Shown here in pieces: positions 34,902-47,092 of a DNA stretch of 64,000 nt; the first letter of the stretch is position 1; each line of letters starts with the position of its first letter. Made by a program: the position numbers and the translations under genes. The DNA is from Papilionanthe hookeriana x Papilionanthe teres (lineage: Eukaryota; Streptophyta; Magnoliopsida; Asparagales; Orchidaceae), in the NCBI GenBank assembly GCA_022702705.1, contig CM040421.1, positions 70,426,121-70,490,120 of the forward strand, in the 5' to 3' direction. The notes beneath the pieces were generated by a model. That model ran no database searches, was not told where the DNA came from, and worked only from the letters and a program-made list of their open reading frames with translations.

Positions 34902-36649
34902 TTGCAAAATTGTATGCGTAAATTTGGAAACAAAAATTTAATACCTTACGATTCTGAATTAGAGCGTACAATTAAAAGAATTAGAAAACAAAAAAGAGAA
35001 ATTATAAATTTAACACAAATGACGAATATTCCTGAAAATGAAAATATCAATCAACAGAGACCATTAAGAGATTATGCCAACCCTACATTAGATGAAATTC
35101 ATTTAACTATTCAAAACCCTGATGTAGCTCGCTAACTCATTCGAACTTAAACCCGCAATTATCCAAATGGTACAAAACAATCAATTTAGTGGTTCACCTA
35201 CCGAAGATCCTAATTTACATCTTGCTAGTTTTTTAGAACTATGTGCTACTTTCAAATATGAAGGAGTATCTAACGATGCTATTAGATTTAGACTTTTCCT
35301 TTTTATTTAAGGGATAAGGCTAAAATGTGGTTAAATTCGTTAGCATCTCGGATCTATTAAAACTCGGGGAGAATTATCACAAAAATTTCTATCCAAATAT
35401 TTTCCACCATCTAAAACTCGCTAAGCTTAGAAATGATATAACTTCTTTTAGTCACTTGATGGAGAATCAATATATGAAGCTTCGGGAGAGATTTAAAGAA
35501 CTTCTTAGGAAATGCCCACATCATGCGTTACCGTATCGGTTAATTATTCAAACTTTCTATAATGGATTAGTAGGATCTCTGGATCAATCATCGATACCGC
35601 CGCTGGAGGATCATTAATGTCAAAACCATTCGATGAAGCCTATGCACTAATCGAAGAAATGGCTACCAATAATTTTCAATGGCCTGCTAATAGAATGAAT
35701 CCGAAAAAGATAGCTAGTATTCATGAAAATGATGCAATATCTATGTTAGCTTCGCAAATCGCTGCTATATCTAAAAAATTAGATCATTTTGGAATGAATT
35801 ACTCTCCAACTATATTAGAAGAAAACTCATCCGGACAACTTATAGAATCTCAATCTCATTATGAAACTATAAATGCTATTAATAACGTACTCCAATAATC
35901 CTTATGCGAATTATTATAATCCCGGATGGAAAAATCATCCTAATTTTAATTGGAATAACAATACAACTAATCAACCATGGATGAACAACATAACACAACC
36001 ATTAGGAAATCCCTCTAACCAAGGAAATTCTAATTATAAACCTAGTTATCCACTCGGATTTAATAATAATAACCCTCAATTTAAAGATAAGAAATTATCT
36101 ATAGAAGAATTAATATTAAATATGGGTCAACATTTACAAAATCTAGGAAATCAATTACAAAATCAAGGAAATCAATTACAAATACAAGGAAACCAATTAC
36201 AAAATCAAGGAACAACTATTAAAAATATTGAAACTCAACTTGGACATATCGCTACCGCGCTTAATAATAAAATACCTGGAACATTTCCTAGTAATGTGGA
36301 AATAAATCCCAAAGACAAAGGAAATGAACAAATTAAAGCGATACAATTACAAAGTGGAAAAGAATTAGAACCTCGAATTCAGAAAGAACTGGAAAGTCAA
36401 AAAGAAGAAGTGGAAATCGAAAAGGAAAAGAATCAACAAGATCCTAACTTAGAAAATCCTTTAATACCAATGAAAATTTCTGTTGAAAAATCTCCACCAC
36501 CATTTCCTCAACGACTAAATCAACATAAAAAAGATAAACAGCTTACTAAATTCTTGAAATTCGAAGAAATTAACAATAAATATTCCTTTCGTAGAAGCTT
36601 TGTAACGTATGCCAAATTATGTAAAATTCATGAAAGATATTCTAAATAA
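34902..36649 (+). pseudogene. Athila gag, frameshifted
   Basis: Capsid/nucleocapsid precursor. Segments: N-terminal RPLRDYANPTLDEIH near 35060; PTEDPNLHLASFLELC near 35200 in another frame; RERFKELLRKCPHHALP near 35485; DEAYALIEEMATNNFQWP near 35630; then a Asn/Gln-rich linker with repeated NQLQNQGNQLQ-type heptads (36130-36220) and a Lys/Glu-rich tail. Frames change near 35135, 35325, 35600 and 35880. In this reading no CCHC knuckle was recognised. Confidence 0.87.
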
Positions 36650-37336
36650 AAAAGAAAATTTACCGATAATGAAACGGTCGCACTTAATGAAGAGTGTAGT
36701 GCTATTATTCGAAAAGCTTCTCGAAAAATTAAAAGATCCCGGTAGTTTCACTATACCCTACACCATCGGAGAAAAATTCTATGGAAAAGCTTTGTGCGAC
36801 TTAGGAGCAAGCATCAATCTAATGCCTCTATCAATTTTTAAGAGATTAGGATCGGGAGAAATTTCACCTACTTCGCAACCCTTCGCTATTCGATCGTTCG
36901 TTACATATCCTAAGGGAGTTATCGAAGATGTTTTAGTAAAAGTGGATAAATTTATCTTCCACGTAGATTTTATTGTTTTAGATATGGAAGAAGATAAAGA
37001 AATTCCAATCATCTTAGAGAAGACCATTTTTAGCCACTCGGGAAAGCTATGATCGATGTTCGTAAAGGAGAATTAACTATGAGAGTAAATGACCAAAAAG
37101 TAACTTTTAATATTGCTAAATCAATGAAATATTCTGCCCTAGAAAAAGATGATGAGTGTTTTCAAATGGAAGTACTCGATCATTTACAAAAAGAACATTT
37201 TAAGGAATATTATGAAGAAAAACTAGAAAATGAAAATACTGAATTAATTGAAAAAGCTGATATAAATGAAGAACTAGATTATATTCAAGAGAAATTTAAA
37301 TTTTTGGATAATACAGAAAACACTGAAAAAATATAG
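36609..37336 (+). pseudogene. Athila aspartic protease region
   Basis: The protease would mature the Gag-Pol polyprotein. ALCDLGASINLMPLSIF (about 36790-36837) is the Athila version of the D-S/T-G active-site loop, with Asp retained and Leu at the second position. Flanking wording (FTIPYTIGE, FIVLDMEEDKEIPIIL) is family-typical. A frame change near 37045 leads into a Glu/Lys-rich linker before RT. Confidence 0.85.
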
Positions 37337-37339
37337 TTC

Positions 37340-38480
37340 CATCGATTATTAAACCTCCCGAACTTCGAGTTAAAAATGTTACCTAATCATTTGAAATATG
37401 CTTACTTAGGTAATTCTTCAACTCTACCAGTTATTATTTCATCTGAATTAAATGAATCTCAAGAACAAAAACTTTTAGATACCTTAAAAAATATAAGAAA
37501 ATTTTTTGTTGGACTTTAGCAGATATTAAAGGAATTAGTCCTTCAATCCGTATGCACTGAATTATTTTAGATAATGAACATGAGCCTAAAGTAGATCCCC
37601 AAAGGAGATTAAACCCAATAACGAAAGAAGTAGTCAAGAAAGAAATTTTAAAATGGTTAGATAATGGTATTATATATCCTATTTCTGACAGTGCTTGGGT
37701 AAGCCCAATTCATTGTGTGCCTAAGAAAGGAGGAGTGACCATAAAAGCTAATGAAAATAATGATCTTATCCCTATAAGACAAGTTACCTGGATGGTGAAT
37801 ATGTATGATTATAGAAAATTAAACGCTACCACCAGAAAGATCACTTCCCTTTACCATTTCTGCACCGTATGTTAGATAAATTAGCTGGACATAAGTATTT
37901 TTGTTTCTTAGATGGATACACCGGTTATCATCAAATACAAATTGCTCCCGAGGATCAAGAGAAAACTACATTTACTAGTCCTTATGGAACTTTCGCTTTT
38001 CGAAGGATGCCTTTTGGATTATGTAATGCACCCGCAACATTCCAAAGATGTATGATGTCTATATTTAGTAAATTAATCGATAATGGAATAGAAGTATTTA
38101 TGGATGATTTCTCCGTATTTGGAACATCATTTGACACATGCTTAAATCATCTTGAAAAAGTATTTGAAGTATGTGAGAAAACTAATTTAGTTCTTAATCG
38201 GGAGAAATGTCAATTTATGGTTGCAAGCGGCATTGTATTAGTGGCATAAAATTTCGAAAAGGGCATGGAAGTAGACCCCGCAAAAATTCAAGTTATAGTC
38301 TAAATTACCACCTCCAACTACTGGTAAAAGGGGTAAGAAGTTTTCTTGGACATGCTGGATTCTACGTACGTTATATAAAAGATTTTTCAAAAATTACAAA
38401 ACCTCTATGCCAACTTTCGAAAAAGACAAGAAATTTGAATTTACAATCGAATGCCCGAATGCTTTCAAATTATTAAAAGA
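37340..38480 (+). pseudogene. Athila reverse transcriptase
   Basis: RT copies element RNA into cDNA. Readable blocks are the region before the fingers (37340-37640), VKKEILKWLDNGIIYPISDS near 37640, WVSPIHCVPKKGG near 37695 and the palm ORF at 37869-38249. The palm includes YHQIQIAPEDQEKTTFTSPYGTFAFRR and the catalytic FMDDF (38097-38111) with both Asp retained. A stop near 37518 and frame changes near 37850, 38245 and 38290 inactivate it. SFLGHAGFYVRYIKDFSK near 38335 marks the thumb. Confidence 0.92.
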
Positions 38481-39018
38481 TAAATTAATTACAAGCACCT
38501 ATAATAGTTTCACCTAATCGGGAGAAACCATTCGAGCTTATGTGTGATGCTAGTGGATTATGCTATAGGAGCAGTTCTTAGGCAAAGATATGATAAGATT
38601 TTCAAAGTTATATATTATGCTAGTAAAACTCTAAATGATGCCGAAATAAATTATACAAGCTATCGAAAGAGAATTATTAGCAATTGTATATGCTTTTAAT
38701 AAATTTCGGCATTATCTAATAGGAACTAAATGTATTGTGCATACCGATCACTTCGCTATAAAGTATTTAATGCAAAAGAAAGATTCTAAACCAAGATTAA
38801 TTAGATGGATATTATTAATGCAAGAATTTGATTTTGAGATCGTTAACAAAAAGGAAACTGATAATCAAATTGCTGATCATTTATCAAGATTAGAATATCA
38901 TGAGTTATCTGATACCGATAATGAAATTATGTATAGTTTTCCCGATGAACAACTTTATAATATAAATGAGTGGAAAATACCTTGGTATGCTCGATATAGT
39001 AAATTATATTGTGAGTGA
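38481..39018 (+). pseudogene. Athila RNase H
   Basis: Removes template RNA during cDNA synthesis. Near 38520-38700 the frames shift twice but landmarks such as MCDAS and YASKTLNDAEINYT are visible. The 38737-39018 frame reads HTDHFAIKYLMQKKDSKPRL and ends with ADHLSRLE, the usual end of the domain. Confidence 0.85.
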
Positions 39019-40273
39019 CATTTTACCACTTATGTTAACTTTGCAACAACGTAAAAAATTCATTCATGATACTAAAACATACTTTTGGGATGAACCATAC
39101 TTATATAAGCAATGTAAGGATTTAATTATTAAGATGCGTGCCTTATGAAGAAACCGAACCAATTATTCAAAAATGTCATGATTCCGATTTTGGAGGACAT
39201 TTTGGGACCGATAAAACCGCATATAAAATTCTACAATCTGGATTCTACCGGCCTACTCTATTTAGAGATGTATACGTATATATAAAAACTCGCGATAAAT
39301 GCCAAAAAGTAGGAAATATATCAAGAAAAATGAAATGCCTCCGAATTTTATATTAGAAGTTGAAATTTTTGATGTTTGGGGATTAGATTTCATGGGACCT
39401 TTTATTCCTTCATTTCGAAACTCATATATATTAGTAGCTGTTGATTATGTTTCCAAATAGATTGAAGCGCAACCTTTACCTAGGTGTGATGCTAAAAGTG
39501 TTTCAAAATTTTTAATGAAAAATATTTTTACTAGATTTGGAATGTCGAGAGTGATTATCACTGACGGAGGAACTCATTTTAGAAACAAATATATTCACAA
39601 ACTAGTAGAAAAATATAATATTACTCATAAGATATCAATCGCTTATCATCCACAAACTAGTGGATTAGTCGAAGTTTCTAATCGAGAGATTAAGCGTATT
39701 TTAGAAAAGTCCGTAAACCTTAATAGATTGGACCTGGTTTATAAGACTAGTACACCGCATTATGGGCATACAGGATCGCTTATAAAACTCTAATTGGAAT
39801 GACTCCTTACGAGCTTATATATGGAAAAACTTGCCACTTACCAAGTTGAATTAGAACATAAAGCATATTGGGCGATTAAAAAATTTAATTATAATATAAA
39901 AGAAGCTGGTGAGAAGAGATTGTTGCAATTAAATGAATTAGAAGAATTAATGAATGAATCATATGATAATGATATGATTTATAAAGAAAAGATGAAATTA
40001 TGGCATGATCAGAAGATTAATCAGAGAAATTTTGAACCAGGATAAGAAGTTTTACTATATAATACTAAATTGAAATTATTTCTTGGGAAATTGAAATCTC
40101 GATGGTTAGGACCTTTCACTATAACTCAAATATTTTCATATGGAACTATAGAAATTGAAGATCCAAAAACAAGACTTAGATTTAAGGTAAACGAACATAG
40201 ATTAAAACCATATTTCGAATGTAGAAGACCAAATTTTAAAGAGGTTTTAATGCTTAGTCGACCTGATTACTAA
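39019..40273 (+). pseudogene. Athila integrase
   Basis: Zinc-binding part: CHDSDFGGHFGTDKTAYKIL near 39175 and CQKVGN near 39300. Catalytic core: WGLDFMGPF near 39378, TDGGTHFRNKY near 39560 and LVEVSNREIKRIL near 39665, so the DDE acids are kept. An in-frame TAG replaces Trp in the VSKW block near 39460. The C-terminal domain (40070-40273) has RWLGPFTI and ends NEHRLKPYFE. It is followed by the extra ORF region. Confidence 0.9.
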
Positions 40274-40489
40274 CTGAAATTAGGTCGGGCTGACGACGTT
40301 AAACCAAGCGCTTTATGGGAGGCAACCCATAATAGTCTTTTATTTTAATTAGATACAAATTAGTGAGTTTGTATTATTAAAACAAATCTTACTACTCAAT
40401 TTTTTAATTAGAATCATCACAAATTCGAACCTATATGATGAGATCAGAAAATATTTGGACCAGAGCGAAATTGGGCAATTTTGCAAAAT

Positions 40490-40596
40490 CTCACTGACGG
40501 CGAGATCGAGCCCACCGACAAAGACATCACATGCCATAATTTAAATCAGCTTTATAACTAGCTCGCCGACGGCGAGAAACTTCCCGCCGTCGGCGA
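40490..40596. repeat. Palindrome cluster upstream of extra ORF copy 1
   Basis: GCTCGCCGACGGCGAG (40561-40576), CCCGCCGTCGGCGA (40583-40596) and a decayed copy near 40490-40503 repeat the LTR U3 motif in the internal 3' region. Confidence 0.8.
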
Positions 40597-40712
40597 AGCA
40601 ATTGAAAAATGGGTTTCTTAAGTTTTTTTTGTGCGGTTTTGGACGATTCTAAAGCCATTTCTTTGTAGAAAACTATTCCAAAGTCATTTTTACACTGTTT
40701 TCTTCCAAAGAA

Positions 40713-41898
40713 ATGACTAGAGACCATTCCTTTCAATCCGAAATGGCCACCAAAATCTTAGAAACCACAAAAACTGGAGTTTTCAACCGAAGAAAATTCG
40801 TCAGTTCGGAGGCGCAGTGCATTTTCAACAAAGTTTTAATGAAGAAGAGATTTATTAAAGAAAGGGGATTTGTCAACAGTGGAGTAGAAAATTCCACCAC
40901 AAAAATTGAAGAAATAATCGCGCAACGACATTGGGAGGTATTTTGCTATACAACATCTGCTGTAGTTATTCCTGTAGTTAAAGAGTTTTACTCTAATCTA
41001 CATGCGATCAACAATGGAAGTGTCTACGTCAGAGGAAGATGAGTAACATTTACTCCTTCAATGGTAAATGAATTATTTTCTATAGAAAATACCCCTGTCT
41101 GTCATTATTTAAACTGTTCCTTCAAGATACAATATGAACGAGATTTATAGATACCTGATCGACGAACCTGATGATCGGGAGTTGCGCGAAAACGGTATGT
41201 CGCTTTTCTCGAATCACTTCTTAACTCTGTCTCGAAGCATTGGCATTTCTTTATCTCATCAAAGTTATTACCCACTATGAGGGTAAATAAGGTTTCAAAG
41301 GAATGCGCTATAATAAATTACTGTATTCAAATTGGACTACCTATCGATGTTGGATCAATTATAGTAAAGTCTGCATTGGGATTGATTGTGCATGGGTCAG
41401 TTCATGGACTTGGACACCCATCGACTATATTTTGCTTTATGTAGTCAGTGCCAAGTTTCTTATGAGGCTTGGGAAAAGGTACTTTTGCAATGGAAACCAC
41501 TCGATCCTACGGATATGTTTCCAAGTTTGGATAACAATGATGAGATTACCATTATTTCGACGTAGCATCACGTAACAATCCTTTAGCAAGGCCCCTCATC
41601 GATAAAACAAATTTCATTCGAAAAGATTAAAGGATTAGAGAAAGAGTCGCAAAACGTGATGAATTTCATCGATAACATCTCCGATATGTTCGATCACATC
41701 GACCGGAGGATGAAGGAGCACTTTGATCATACTGGACATCTGGAGGCCAGTTTTATTCATTTACTGAGAAAGAAATGATGGATTGATGAAGAATCTACTG
41801 CAGAATTCCCTTTCAGGCCTTTCTACAATCTATTTGTGCACCTGCGTCACATCGAAAATATTAGAGAGGATTTTAGTTCAGACACTGAGGAGTAGTAA
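40713..41898 (+). pseudogene. Athila extra ORF, copy 1 (plant transposon-protein type)
   Basis: Athila elements carry an ORF after integrase, historically called env-like, whose common domain is annotated as putative plant transposon protein; its function is unknown. Here the frame opens at 40713 (ATG also at 40743). It reads HWEVFCYTTSAVVIPVVKEFYSNL near 40930, the family core. A TGA at 41040 breaks it. LPTMRVNKVSKECA, GLPIDVGSIIV and GLGHPSTIFCFM follow in other frames to about 41445. A C-terminal coiled-coil-like part (DRRMKEHFDH) ends near 41896. Confidence 0.75.
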
Positions 41899-42288
41899 AG
41901 ATTTCTATCTTATGATATATTTGTGTGTATATATGTGTTGATTTGGATTTAGGTTTTATTATTGATTTAAATTTTAATTTGATCATCTCAGATTAGATGA
42001 AATTATATGTTATGTCTCAGCATTTAGTGTATAGTGATTTGGATTGCGATGCTGAGTATTATGGATTTGGACATTTAAGTTAAGTATATTGTTAGTTGTT
42101 AGTGTGAAGTTTGTAAGTCTCATGGATTTCATATATATAGTTATATTGTTTGTGTCGTGTGAACTTTTTTTGAGTATAAGTATCTAATCTTCTTACTAAA
42201 TTATTAAATTAAGTGATCGGAAGATTGATTAACGGCAAATCGAGGTTGAAAATGATTGACGAATTGCAAAAATTTAAAATTTTGGGAT

Positions 42289-42440
42289 CTCGCTGACAGC
42301 GAGAATTATCCCGCCGACAGGGACGAAAATCCCGCTGACAACGAGAACAATCTCGCTGACGGTGGATTTTTACCTAAACTTTTGCCTTTGTCAAATTAAT
42401 TAGCTGGCTGACAGCGAGAAAAATCTCGCCGAAAGCGAGA
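42289..42440. repeat. Palindrome cluster upstream of extra ORF copy 2
   Basis: CTCGCTGACAGCGAG (42289-42303) is followed by four diverged copies (near 42310, 42331, 42352 and 42405-42435) of the LTR palindrome, again just before an extra ORF. Confidence 0.75.
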
Positions 42441-42795
42441 TCGCGAAAATACCTATATTTGACCAGTCAATCGACATTATTCATCATCCCCTTGCTCAAA
42501 ACTTCGAAAAAACCGACCTAGGGCTTGTGAGATCTTGGATTTGAGGCGATTTCAACACTTTTTGACACCAGATTTCATCTTCCCTTGGAAAGAGCTTCAC
42601 TCTTATGCAAAAATTTTTGATTTTCACCATGGATTTCTTCTACATTGGGAAATTTTGAAAAAATTTGAAATGTGGAAAAAATACTTGGAAGAAATTCATG
42701 GAAATTGATTTAAATGGATTTTAGATGTTATAGGAAGCCTTCATAGTAATATTTGGAAGTTTAGTTAGATTTTTTGCAAATTTCACAGATCGAAA

Positions 42796-43975
42796 ATGGC
42801 TCCACGACAAAAGCGACGGTTGGATTACGATGAAACCCGATTTGTGAATGCAATGGCACAATCAAGATATTTTCACAATATTCAATCAAGAAAATGCATT
42901 CAAGATCGAGTTTTTAAGAATCCAGGAGGAGAGGTGGAGCGAGTAATAAAGGAACGAGGATGAGAAAATTTATGTTTCATAACCAACATAGCCGCTGTAG
43001 AAGTGGTAAAGGAATTTTATGCGAACCTGACACAGGCTGAAGATGCACCAGTTAAGGTTAGAGGATTTTTGGTAGAATTTAACGCTGCAAGAATAAATGC
43101 TTATTACGAGGTACGTGACACCTACACCAGTGAGTATGATACATTTGGAACTATGGAAGGACCACTGGAAGAGGTGATCGACTTTCTCACTGACGGGAAA
43201 GGAGTTTGGAAGATAAAGCAGCGAGAACGAGTAAACTTCCCTCTTTCTATGTTAAATGCAACATCTAAAGCCTGACACTATTTTATTTGTTCTACTTTGT
43301 TACCTACTTACCACCATAGTGAGGTAACAAGAGATAGAGAAGCTTCGAATTTCGTATTCGTAACCAAAAAGTATTAATGTGGGAAGTGTAATTTATAAGA
43401 ATATATTAGCCACCTCAAGAAGTGAAAGTGGAGGAGGACTAGGACATCCCGGTCTTATCTATGCACTCGCCAATTATCTCGGGGTAGAGGCAAGAGATGA
43501 TGAGGAATGGGTCGAGCCTATGAAACCCATTACTCCAGCTAATATTAAGAAATATGAATCCCACGAAGGATGGAGATCTGGGACAAGGGACTATCTACCT
43601 TCTTCAAGTAGAGATATACCCTCTACTAGTTATGAACCCCCTCAGTACACCACTCCTACCCTTCAAGATCTGATGAATGAGCTGACAGTAAGTAGAAAGA
43701 GTTTTAAACAATTTGGAGAGAATATGGAAAGAAAAATTGAGCATATGGACCACAGGATTGATGGCTTGGAAAGAAGACATGATTATGATAGTGAATATCT
43801 CCAGTGGCATTCAGAGTACGAAATTGCATATTATGAGGCTAAACGTCGATATAGGAGTGGTGAGTTAGATGTTGTCTTTCCTGTGTGCCCCCGCTACACA
43901 CAGATACCAGCTTCGCTCAACTTTCTCAACTCTGGAGATCGTGGAGATGATATAGCTCGGGATTTTGATGTGTAA
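42796..43975 (+). pseudogene. Athila extra ORF, copy 2 (plant transposon-protein type)
   Basis: Starts MAPRQKRR at 42796 and has a stop at 42961. VVKEFYANL near 43003 opens a 90-codon frame with the same core as copy 1. A stop at 43273 is followed by LLPTYHHSEVTRDREAS in another frame. GSVIYKNILATSRSESGGGLGHPGLIYALANYLGV leads a 198-codon frame (43379-43975) with a heptad-rich C-terminal region (about 43680-43790). It is a diverged paralogue of copy 1 with better preserved second half. Not functional as it stands. Confidence 0.75.
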
Positions 43976-45366
43976 GATTAGAGACTTTGTTTAGTTGTTT
44001 AGATTATTTGTTCTTTTGAAAACTTTCTTGTTCTGTGTGTAATTATTTTGTACTTTCTGTAGACTGTGGATTTGGGTTGTTTGTTTGTTTGCTTATGCTG
44101 TAATGTTAGACTTTTTATGTGTGTTAAGTTAGTTTGCAATTTTTTTTAGATAGGATGTTAGTTTTTCTTTAATGTGTTGTTTAAGTTTTTTTTTTTAAGT
44201 TATGAACTTTTAATATGTTTAGATTGTTTTAATATGTTTAAAGTAGGGTAGTTGATTGTATGTGTAATAATAGATTAAAGTTTTCATTTGTTGTGTTTTA
44301 TACTTATTTAAAATTTCTTATCCCAGCACTTTCTTTTAAATACTATATATATGGAAGAATATTAACAGTACAGGTTCTGTAAGTAATTAAAAAGCATGTA
44401 AAAATTAAAAAAAAAACCCTAAAGCTCAAAGGTATGATGTACTTTACTATATATTTTCCCTTTTCACTATTTAGCATTGATAGAAAAATTTAAGTTTTAG
44501 GGAGGAAAAATACAAATTTAATTATTAAATTGTTCTCAATTTCTATTTTCAAAAATTATTATCAATTGATTTTTCTATAGTAATTTTTCAATTCAATAAA
44601 CATGAATTACTTTATATAATTATTATAGAAAGTTAAATAAAATGTTTCTAGTAATTCAATTAATTTAATAGAATAAGATATTTGGTTAAAAGAAATAAGA
44701 ATATAGTAAACTATTTAAAATAAGGGAAACTATATTCTAAAATTGAAATTCTTAAGTATTTAGATGAAAAAGAAGAGACTGAAACTCAATGAAGTAAAGG
44801 CTATAAAATAAATATAAGCAAAGAAATATTTTAAGTTTCAAATTTAGGAAGAGAAAGTTGAAGTTCAAAATTATTAACAGACTATCCATATATAGTAATC
44901 CTCACTTGAAAAAGAAAAAGAGAAGGATTGAAAATCAATCCAAAAAGAAAAAAAGAAAAGAAAAGAAAAAAATATAAGTGAGGAGAAGCTTGAGGAGATG
45001 CCTTATCAAAAATTGGCTTCAATGGAATCAACCTAAAGGGTAAAACTCAATATATTTCTAAACTTATATATATGGATTAGTATTTTACTAAATAAGTGTT
45101 TTCTGAACTTCCTATCATCTAAATATCTTAAGTAAATTACTTTTTTATTATAATCTTTCCCGAAATAAATAACGAGCTAGAAATCTTAGATCCGATAACT
45201 AAATAATCTTATATCTATAAAGTTAATTTAATTACTTAAAAATATTTCTATTTAACTTTACTATAGTATTATTTAAATTTAATTCATAGTATATCCGAAT
45301 TGAAAAATTCTATTACGTAAATCATTATTTTTATTTAGTACTAAAATTACTTGAGGACAAGCAATA
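43976..45366. other. Athila 3' non-coding region
   Basis: T-rich then A-rich sequence without ORFs between the second extra ORF and the polypurine tract. This is usual for Athila elements. Confidence 0.6.
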
Positions 45367-45384
45367 ATTAAGTTTGGGGGATTT
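45367..45384 (+). other. Polypurine tract
   Basis: AATTAAGTTTGGGGGATTT directly precedes the 3' LTR. The AAGTTTGGGGGA core is typical of Athila and primes plus-strand synthesis. Confidence 0.8.
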
Positions 45385-46930
45385 TGATCACAAGAAAATA
45401 TATTAAGAAATTCATACTCATTTTTTATGAAATTGTACTTTAAAGAAATGTATTTTCTTTATTTTATTGTAGGAATGAAGATTTATAAGTGATGAAAGCA
45501 AAAAGCATGAAATGGAGCGAATTTGATTAAAAAAGGAAGAAATTCATGCAAAATGAACTAAGTCACCGACAGCGAGATCGAGCCCACCGACGGCAAGATC
45601 ATGAGGAGAATTTTTGAAGGATTTTCAACTACCTCTCCGACAGCGAGCCTGAGCTCGCCGACGGAGAGATCGCGCGGTTTGGAGACCTTCTAGAAGCCCG
45701 CTGATGGTGAGGTCGTTTCTCGCCGACGGCGAGACTATTCAAAATGCTGGATACGTTGAACCTGGACACTTTTTGAAGAGGTGTTTAAGCACCCCTTGGA
45801 CCTTTGCCAACCTCTATAAATAGAGGACGAATTTTAGTATGTGGTGTGTCATTTGTGTGTCTCTTGAGTGTCAATTTGTGTCTATTTTAGAGAGTCTTAG
45901 TGTCTATTTTAAGAGTTTAAGAGTGTAATTAGTGAGTTTAGAAGTGTGTTGTACTAGAAGGAAAAGTCAAAGTAACTTCAAGGAGTCTCGTCTAGGGAGG
46001 AAATCGAGATAAGTATCTTTGTTTATTGTTGTTAACTTTAAATGAAATCCATGCTTTGTTTAATTTCCATGCATTCTGAGTAGTTTTCTTAGTCTTTCTC
46101 CTTGTTTATGAAGTTATGTGAATTGATGAAATTAAATAGAAGTGCCTAATATATTAAAATAAATTGTGATAATTTTTACTTAAAACTTAATTTACTTTTC
46201 AATCTGGCCCATTGATTTGTTAAAATATGTTAAATTATCAACTATAGTAAAGATTACATCCAATATTCAGGGAAGTCAAAAGCCTTGGAAGGAAGGTGCA
46301 AATAAATAGGGAAATATTATTTATCGGACGTAGAATTGAACATTTTAGTGTGACAGACTAAAATATTCAATTTGGTCCTATTTTTTGAGAGCTGAAGTGT
46401 AGATGTTAGCCCTCAGGTGATAGGAATGTGGGAGCTCTGAAGTGGCAGCCAGTATCCTCCTAGACTAGCTGCAGATTCAGTAATCAAACATAGGACTAGT
46501 CAATGTTCTTTGCACCTAGACCAAAGGGTAATGAATAGGAATGCTCCTATTTGTCACAATGCAAAAATCTATTTAAATTCATCATTCACTTAATTTTCTA
46601 AAAACAAGGAGAAGGAAACTTTTTCTGAAATCTTTAAACAACTTTATTTAAAGCATTAGTTTACTTTAGTTCGCTTTAGTTACGTATTCTAAATTTCCAT
46701 ATACTATATTAGTAAGTAAATACTTTTTAAATTTAGCTGTTACAAATCTTTTAAAAACTTCCCTGTGGGATTGATAACCAGGACTCCACTAGAGCCCTGT
46801 ATTACTTGATACTATATGTATACTTGCGTAGAATCCACATTATACATTCCATCATAAAATTAAATATATATTAAGCGGGATCAAGTTTTTGGTGTCGTTG
46901 CTATTTTTGTAAACATTAAAAAGTGGGTCA
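45385..46930 (+). repeat. Athila 3' LTR
   Basis: 1546 bp, alignable from end to end with 33253-34830. It has the TATA box at 45815, palindromes at 45562-45732 and the PBS-like motif at 46883-46900. Many CG sites of the 5' LTR appear here as TG or CA. Followed by the target duplication CTGCC. Confidence 0.93.
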
Positions 46931-47092
46931 CTGCCTAAGCTCAAGGCTAAAGGGATCTAACTACAAGGGGAAAGCCTTTCACATAATTTGAACTCTTATA
47001 CATAAAACTAGTTTATAAACATTTATCATTTTTTTTATGTTTGAATTTGTATGTATTAGTTACTTCTTTTTACACATATAATTTCGACCTTA
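46931..47092 (+). mobile_element. Tat gag remnant resumed after the Athila insertion
   Basis: Begins with the CTGCC duplication and continues the broken gag frame of 32935-33252 for a short distance (LPKLKAKG, LQGESLSHNL). It then ends against another LTR fragment at 47093. Confidence 0.5.

Larger units (their letters stand above)
33253..46930 (+). mobile_element. Athila-lineage Ty3/gypsy retrotransposon, full length, coding-dead
   Basis: 13,678 bp from LTR to LTR with a perfect 5-bp target duplication. Order: 5' LTR (33253-34830), PBS (34831), gag, protease, RT, RNase H, integrase, two tandem extra ORFs, PPT (about 45367-45384), 3' LTR (45385-46930). Athila assignment rests on the gag wording, the CDLGASINLMP protease, the extra ORFs of the 'putative plant transposon protein' type after integrase, and the AAGTTTGGGGGA PPT. 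Every domain has stops or frameshifts, and the LTRs have diverged visibly, so the insertion is not recent. It sits inside Tat gag sequence. Confidence 0.94.

Noticed and set aside
43604..43810. Minus-strand frame inside Athila extra ORF copy 2
   Set aside because: Shadow of the plus-strand extra ORF.
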